From assembly GCA_943737045.1 (NCBI GenBank), contig CALSFV010000070.1:124001-188000 (forward strand): a stretch of 64,000 bases of DNA, in the 5' to 3' direction. Below, piece after piece: positions 58,339 to 64,000 of this stretch. The translations under genes were made by a program, and so were the position numbers. Origin of the DNA: Parapristionchus giblindavisi. Lineage: Eukaryota; Nematoda; Chromadorea; Rhabditida; Diplogasteridae. Each line of letters opens with the position of its first letter. The first letter of the stretch is position 1. Below the pieces are notes generated by a model, which saw nothing but the letters and a program-made list of their open reading frames with translations, was not told the DNA's origin and did not search any database.

Positions 58339-60522
58339 ATGATTAAACAATCAAAGAATAAAAAACCATCCAATAATGGAATGAAAAATTTGCCAAAAGT
58401 ATCAAAATCTCCCAAGAAAATCACTAAAACTTCAGTGAAGCATTCCAAAGGATCGGATAAGGTTTGTATCTTATTTTCATTTCTGTCATAAAATATTTCA
58501 TTCAGAAGAAACATACTGTCGTGTGAGTGGAATAATTTTTTTTTAAATTGAGTTGAAATTTATTTATTCTTCAGAAATGATGATCAGAGAATGAAAATAG
58601 AGCCTTCTAGGGTAATAGATATTTGAATGAGTGTTTGTATTGAATACTTATTTGAGGATCGTCCAAAAATGAAGAGATTATTCAATTTGAGTAGAAGAGG
58701 TCAGGGAGTTTCTGAAGATGAAAAGAACAAAGAAGTAGATGAAGTAGTTGATATTGAATTGATTATGTTGATTGATTAAGGATGTTCGTACAATGAATCG
58801 AATGATAAATGAGGGATATTCAATGTATAGAAAGAATATTCCGAAAGAAAGAATGAGATTAGTATCTCTCAAATATATTTCATTTGCTGTATCAGTAGTG
58901 AAAATAGCTGGGTAAGTTAATCCTTAAATACCTATAAAATAATATTATTACTTTACATTCTGTATATATAAATTCGTCTATATAAAAAGTGTATATTATA
59001 GATTGCTCGTCTTCATAGCAACTCAATTTTATACTTATCATTCAATATCATTCGCCTCCATTTTATTATCCAATAACTTCATTAATGAAATGGTTATTAA
59101 TTAATTAATTCATTTATTCAATCTATAATCTAATATATTAGATATTGAATATTCATTATCTTATCTTATTCTTTCTCGTATCTACAATTATAGTTGAAGT
59201 ATTACTCATTAAGTTTATGAATAAACAGCAAAGCAGGTGATTTTGTTTTTTTTTTGTTAAAAAAAATATATCTTTTTTTGAATCCATTTGTTTGAATGAA
59301 AAAGATGACTCTTAGAGGTTGACATAATCAGAAATGATAAATAATATTGTTTATATTTTTATTTGATAATTATAGATTGATCGCATGGATATTTGGACTT
59401 GATTCATGTTTGACAATATCGATCATTCTACTTTCATCTTTTCATAGTAATACTTCTCATATTTACATATCTATTCATATAAACATTTTAGTATCACTAT
59501 TATTTCGTAAAGAATCAATATCTTCATTTCTAATTGGTTTCTATATGACTTCATCTGATAATCTTATTAAATCATCAACCACAATCTCTCAAAAGTTAGA
59601 TTGTTGTGGATTTGATAATGCATTAGATTGGTATAATGAAAAGATATTTCATTATGATAATATGGTAAGATCGATAATTAGAATGATCGATCAAGGTTAT
59701 GCCGTATACTTTAGATATCAGGATCTTCTATATCATTCTATCAAAATTTCTCTTGGTTCAATACTTGTCTGAATGAGTACAATAAATCACAAAATGATAC
59801 TACATCTAATGTAAGATATATTAATACATAGAATACAAACAAATAACATAAGACATGTTATATCTACTATATAATATTAAATATATTCAGTATATTTGTG
59901 ATCTTCCATCATTTTGTAAATCTTCTTCAAATTATGATCTTCACTCCCAACTTCACAATTTAACCACACAAAATTTTCTAGAAAAAGTATTCCATTTCCT
60001 ATTTATATTCACAAAATCATGCAAATGTATTCTATCTACTATTACCTCTTCAAACTTCGATCCTGACTTACTTTAGATTAATAAGGATAGATTGATACCA
60101 ATAACAATATACGAAGAATCAACAATAAATGAAATCAAATCAATATCTGGATGTATATCTTCATATTCAAAAATATTCCATTCATCTTCATATGGATTAT
60201 ACATTGGAGTTATTCTAACTATTTTATTATTACCCATTCAGGTTACTTAATCATATTGAAGTATTTGAAGGATAATCTACACTTCTCTACATTTCAGTCT
60301 TTTCTCGTATCTGTTTCGTTAATAAATGATTCAGGAATAGGAAGAATATTGAAAGGGCCAATCAATTATAAGGTTGATTTATTAGATACGAATTATATTC
60401 ATAATGTATTCATCTTTCAGTTAAATAATATCGATCGATTCTCTATTCTTCATTCTTTCAAGCGATTAGATATGTTATTAGGAGTAGCTGGAGATGATGA
60501 TATTGAATCAAATAGTGAATGA
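58339..60522 (+). CDS. Tetraspanin-like membrane protein with long basic N-terminus
   Basis: Four-helix membrane organiser of the tetraspanin type. N-terminal 110 or so residues are cytoplasmic and basic (MIKQSKNKKPSNNGMKNLPK, SKSPKKITKTSVKHSKG, KRLFNLSRRGQG). Helices: SLKYISFAVSVVKIAGLLVF; HYLILFFLVSTIIVEVLLIK; LIAWIFGLDSCLTISIILLS; final YGLYIGVILTILLLPIQ. The large loop carries the signature LDCCGFDNALDWYNE, then further Cys at WFNTCLNEYN, ICDLPSFC, KSCKC and ISGC. The tail after the last helix is acidic (GDDDIESNSE). Phases agree at the junctions checked (GG|A, AG|A, AT|T types). Typical tetraspanins have about 10-15 residues before helix 1, so the N-terminus is unusual and could instead be a misjoined upstream exon set; starts at MKRLFNLS are possible. 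Confidence 0.72.
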
Positions 60523-63500
60523 TTCATTCATATCATGATATGTATACAAGAATAACCATAACTTACTCTTTACTAAACTTCTCTTCTATAAATGAATCAT
60601 ATTGAATGTCTGATCAATGTGGGCAAGGTGTATAAAGAAGTACATGATATTGCATGGAACTTATGAAAGAGAAGAACAACATTGATACGTTCAGATCATT
60701 TGAAAAGTTCTCATCTTTCACTAACGAACTCTATTGTCGACTATTGTTTACGGGGAATTGAACTCTATTGTCGAGTATCCGATCGATTTCCAATGAATAT
60801 CCACTAGACCATGGGTTACTATTTGAAGATGATCAACATATACTCAACGCAAATATACATCCTATTTCTGGTAGATCTTACGTATTAAATTCTTGAACCG
60901 CCCATTTTACTTCGCGGGCTTGGACACCGTGTAACCTACACAGTACTTCTTGACTTCTGAATTGACTGCCAAGTAGTGCATTCATGATGATGACGAAGTT
61001 CTTCGTATGAACATGTTTTTTATTTGTTTAAACTCGATACAAAAATTTTCGGAAAAAAAATTTCGGAAAACTTTTTCGGTCTAATACAACATTGGTATGT
61101 ATTTTTCTTCACTTTTGTTTCGTCGTCAACGATTGTCAAGATTCTTATTGTATCTTAACAAATATAAACGTTATCCAATATTTCTTTTCAGAAGAGAATA
61201 CATACATACATATACAATACCATTCTTACAATTTAATTTTAACAAAGAATTTTTCTTTTGTTTATTATTTTTATAAGCAATTTCTAAACATTCAACTTTT
61301 TTTTGAAACATTTTGTAATTTAATGTTAAATTAAATAAACTATAATTAAAAATATAGAAAAGTTGTTCACATTTTTTCTGAAATTTATTCAAATGCTAAT
61401 CCGTGGCCGGGAAATGGTTAGGTAAAAGACAGAATGAAGTATACGGTAGGCACTCAGATACTCTGTTCCACCATGATCGTTGTAAAAACTGTCGACTCGT
61501 ATTACTCTGATATTCACATGCTTGTTTACACCTTTTCCTTGTAATTTTGATGTGAATATCTCCTCCTCCATCTACTACATTCATACGTTGTTAATCAATA
61601 CTGTGAAAAACACTATTTACGCTTATTTGTTGCTATAATTTCATTTCATACTATTCACCTTTGTATCTAATTTCTCAATCTTATTTGATCATTTCGCTTT
61701 CCCACGTGACATTCCTCACTCTTTTCACTCTATTATAATAACATTTTCATTTCAATAGCACTTTCATACGTAATGTCCTTGTTTAAAATGCTTTCTTTTG
61801 TGAAATTAGTAATTAAATGTCCACTTTTTTCGTTTTCTTCACATGAAATGGTTGTTGTTGCGAACTATCTCTTATCATTCGATACTCTTTAGCCGAATTA
61901 TCGTTATACTCTCGTTGTCTCTACTTGATTGAGTGTCTCTCATTCTGACACACTCTCTCACTTGTTTATGTCCTTTGGGCTGGTCTCTACTTGTCTGCAC
62001 TCTCTCATAGTCCATACTATCTCATCTCTCTCTTCATCTCCTTTCCTTCTCCTTTCAACTACACATCTCTGGGTAGTAGAGACTCGTCCTTCCATATATC
62101 TCACACTATATTCATTTCCTACTTATTCTTCGTTAACTTCGCACTTTTGTACACTTATCTCACTATTCTATCTCTCATCTCTTCTTTTCTTCTCTGTTTG
62201 TTTCATTCTTCTCTATGTTTAGAATCATCTCGTTCCACTTTTTCTTCATTCTTCTTCTCTTCATCAACATTCATTCCCTAAACTCTTCCTCTATTTCCTC
62301 TCTTTCTTCTCCTTCCAACGTCCTCATTTTCAACTTTTATTCCCTTTCACACCTTGTCCATTATATTGATGCGAACTATTTTTTTGTAATGACACTTTTC
62401 TGATTCTCTACCGACCTCTTTTCTCTCTCCCTTTACCTCTTCTTCTCCCTCCCTCTCCCTCTCCTTCGATTCCTTCTCATTTGTTGTTTGTCTTGTATTC
62501 ACTTGCTCTTTATTCCTTCTTATTTCTCTTGGAATACCTCTTTTACTATTAAATATTCATGATAATTTGATATGATTAACTCACTTTCTCTTAATCTTCT
62601 TCTCCTTTCATTCTCAGAATATAATGAGATGAAGTATCCACATAATTCGTGATATCATCTACTTTTCCTCCCTCTACCTCTACTTGTCATTTCCTCCTAT
62701 CCATATCTGTTCTTCTTCTCTTTCATCCTTCATCATCTTAATTCTGATCTCCTTGGATGGGAATCTATCCATTAGATGGATTCACTTGTTGACGGACCTT
62801 GTTATTCTCTCCCTCTCTCTCTCTCCCCCTCCCCCCTCCTCCCTCTCCCTCTCATTCCTCTCCTCCTCCCTTCCCAGAGAGGGGAGAGAGAGAGGGTGTG
62901 GACTGAGTGATGTTTGTGTCGTATTCTTCTTCTTCTCTATCTCTTGTTCTTTATTGTCTGCACTCTCTTCAATCTGCATACTATTTCCTTCTTCTCTATC
63001 AATATCTCATCATTCATTCAGTGCAACTTTATCCATTTCTCTCCTCTCTCTTCTTCTTTTTATTCTGATCACGTCTTCCCATCATGATATGCTTACAATA
63101 ATATGTTTATGTTTTGACAAGTGAATCTACTATAAGTATGGTATGATAGGAAGAAAATGGGAGGAGTTGTATATACCTCTCTCTCTCTCTATCTCTCTCC
63201 CATGTTTGTTATCCCCCTTCTGTACGAAGATGGAGAGAGAAAATGACGGACGACGAAACATGCCTTCTTCTATCTCCTTCCTCCCTCTCCCTCTCTCTCC
63301 CTCTCCCTCTCATTCTCACTCATCATATTATCTCCCTGTAGTCCTTCTTATCCTCCTTTATCATATAAACATTATATATTCCATCTCTTGTTTATTATCT
63401 TCAATGTACTCTCATCGTTAATATATTGATTATAATATATTTCTTATTCTAGATCTCATCATAATCATCATCGAGTATCGTATGTTCCTGTGTATATCTC

Positions 63501-63574
63501 CTCCACCATTTGATTGATCATCATCATCATCTACCGTATCCATCTCCATCTACAGTATCCTTGTATCTACAGTA
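60523..63574. other. Intergenic, AT-rich then CT-rich
   Basis: 60,523-61,600 is AT-rich with a tRNA-like repeat; a minus-strand open stretch at 61571-61389 has complex composition (GKGVNKHVNIRVIRVDSFY) but no splice context. 61,900-63,450 is pyrimidine-rich with CTCCCT runs at about 62448, 62810-62855 and 63280-63312. Open frames there are Ser/Leu-rich translations of simple sequence. Confidence 0.6.
60751..60928 (-). repeat. tRNA-like dispersed repeat, copy B
   Basis: Minus strand: GGTGTCCAAGCCCGCGAAG, spacer of about 80 bases, ATGGTCTAGTGGATATTCA (A-box-like) and GAGTTCAATTCCCCG (B-box-like). The two boxes are about 40 bases apart, but the ends do not form an acceptor stem, so it is a tRNA-derived repeat or pseudogene and not a functional tRNA. 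Confidence 0.6.
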
Positions 63575-63736
63575 ATGAAACCTCGAGAGAGTGGTCGATT
63601 GATTCCATCATCATCATTGGGTCAATCAATGGAAAGTATGAGTACATCATCTACATCAATAACAACAACAAATGAACAATCAAAGAGTTCGGAGATATTG
63701 AAATCTGGAATTATGATGGGAGGATTTGCACCTAAT
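63575..63736 (+). CDS. First coding exon of a gene running off the right edge
   Basis: MKPRESGRLIPSSSLGQSME, then a Ser/Thr-rich stretch (SMSTSSTSITTTNEQSKSSE) and ILKSGIMMGGFAPN, ending at a GTATGT donor. The ATG follows CTACAG|TA, similar to the other acceptor-adjacent starts. No second exon is visible before 64000. Family not recognised; the exon looks like a disordered N-terminus. Confidence 0.55.
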
Positions 63737-64000
63737 GTATGTTATTTTCTACTTTATTTTAATATTATTATATTCTGATCTATTAATGTTGAATATACTG
63801 TATTGTAATCTTAGTATGACTAGATAATAGTATCCTTTCAATACATAATGAATGGAGTATTCATCGATATAATCAAACTTCTATTCCTTGTATTTATTTC
63901 CCACTATTCTGTCATATGGGAATGATATCTATATGAATATATGGAAGAGTATACAATAATATCGATCATTCTATTTACCTCTACATATCTTCTATATTCT

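Noticed and set aside
60751..60840. Functional tRNA gene
   Set aside because: A- and B-box-like blocks are present, but acceptor and T stems do not pair.
61389..61584. Minus-strand frames of 60-62 codons
   Set aside because: Two overlapping frames are open, neither has donor/acceptor context or a recognisable motif; kept only as a note in the intergenic entry.
62684..63124. 146-codon frame rich in Ser, Leu and Phe
   Set aside because: Built on CT-rich simple sequence; no matching upstream or downstream exon.

Overview
The window looks like part of a compact invertebrate nuclear genome, most probably a free-living rhabditid-type nematode. The reasons are: most introns are only 45-60 bp with GT...AG borders; several start codons sit directly behind an intron-like acceptor (TTTAG|ATG), as expected for spliced-leader trans-splicing; same-strand genes are packed 180-330 bp apart as in nematode operons; TACTGTAG/TACGGTA motifs are dispersed everywhere; and the gene set is metazoan (TOCA, RINT1, SUPV3L1, WRAP53, TAF1B, MBLAC1, a tetraspanin). 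The species assignment is inference. All gene models were built by hand from reading frames and splice phases, so exon borders are approximate unless a phase match is stated.

Layout. 1-14,445, minus strand, three genes head to tail: a TOCA-type F-BAR/HR1/SH3 protein (4,298-14,445, with large introns), a small DUF4440/SnoaL-like protein (1,944-2,990) and a mitochondrial-type pseudouridine-5'-phosphate glycosidase that runs off the left edge. 14,446-25,300 is mostly purine-rich low-complexity DNA. It carries a 3.2 kb composite transposon (18,376-21,582) with other fold-back elements nested inside, and the first three exons of an unrecognised minus-strand gene that starts at 25,459, apparently from a promoter shared with RINT1.

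25,659-45,198, plus strand: six genes in tight tandem, resembling a nematode operon. They are RINT1 (ER-Golgi tethering), an MBLAC1-type metallo-hydrolase, SUPV3L1/SUV3 (mitochondrial RNA helicase), WRAP53/TCAB1 (Cajal-body RNP chaperone), an unknown single-pass membrane protein, and TAF1B (RNA polymerase I initiation). If they are co-transcribed, the set leans toward RNA metabolism and ribosome production.

45,199-52,536 is a long pyrimidine-rich stretch built from CTCCCT-type arrays and poly-C runs with no supported gene. 52,537-56,908 encodes a small basic/serine-rich protein of unknown function whose last intron is filled with two large fold-back elements. 58,339-60,522 encodes a tetraspanin-like protein with an unusually long basic N-terminus, flanked on both sides by copies of a tRNA-like repeat. 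60,523-63,574 is again CT-rich, and 63,575 starts a gene that continues beyond the right edge.

Most distinctive signals: an intron 'grammar' that follows transcription direction, with (TGATCTT)n always on the sense strand and donors of the form GTATACTGTAG or GTACGGTA; a set of fold-back transposons with different target duplications (TTAA, TA, 8 bp, ~14 bp); and capture of the genome-wide GGGAGA hexamer as coding sequence in TAF1B.
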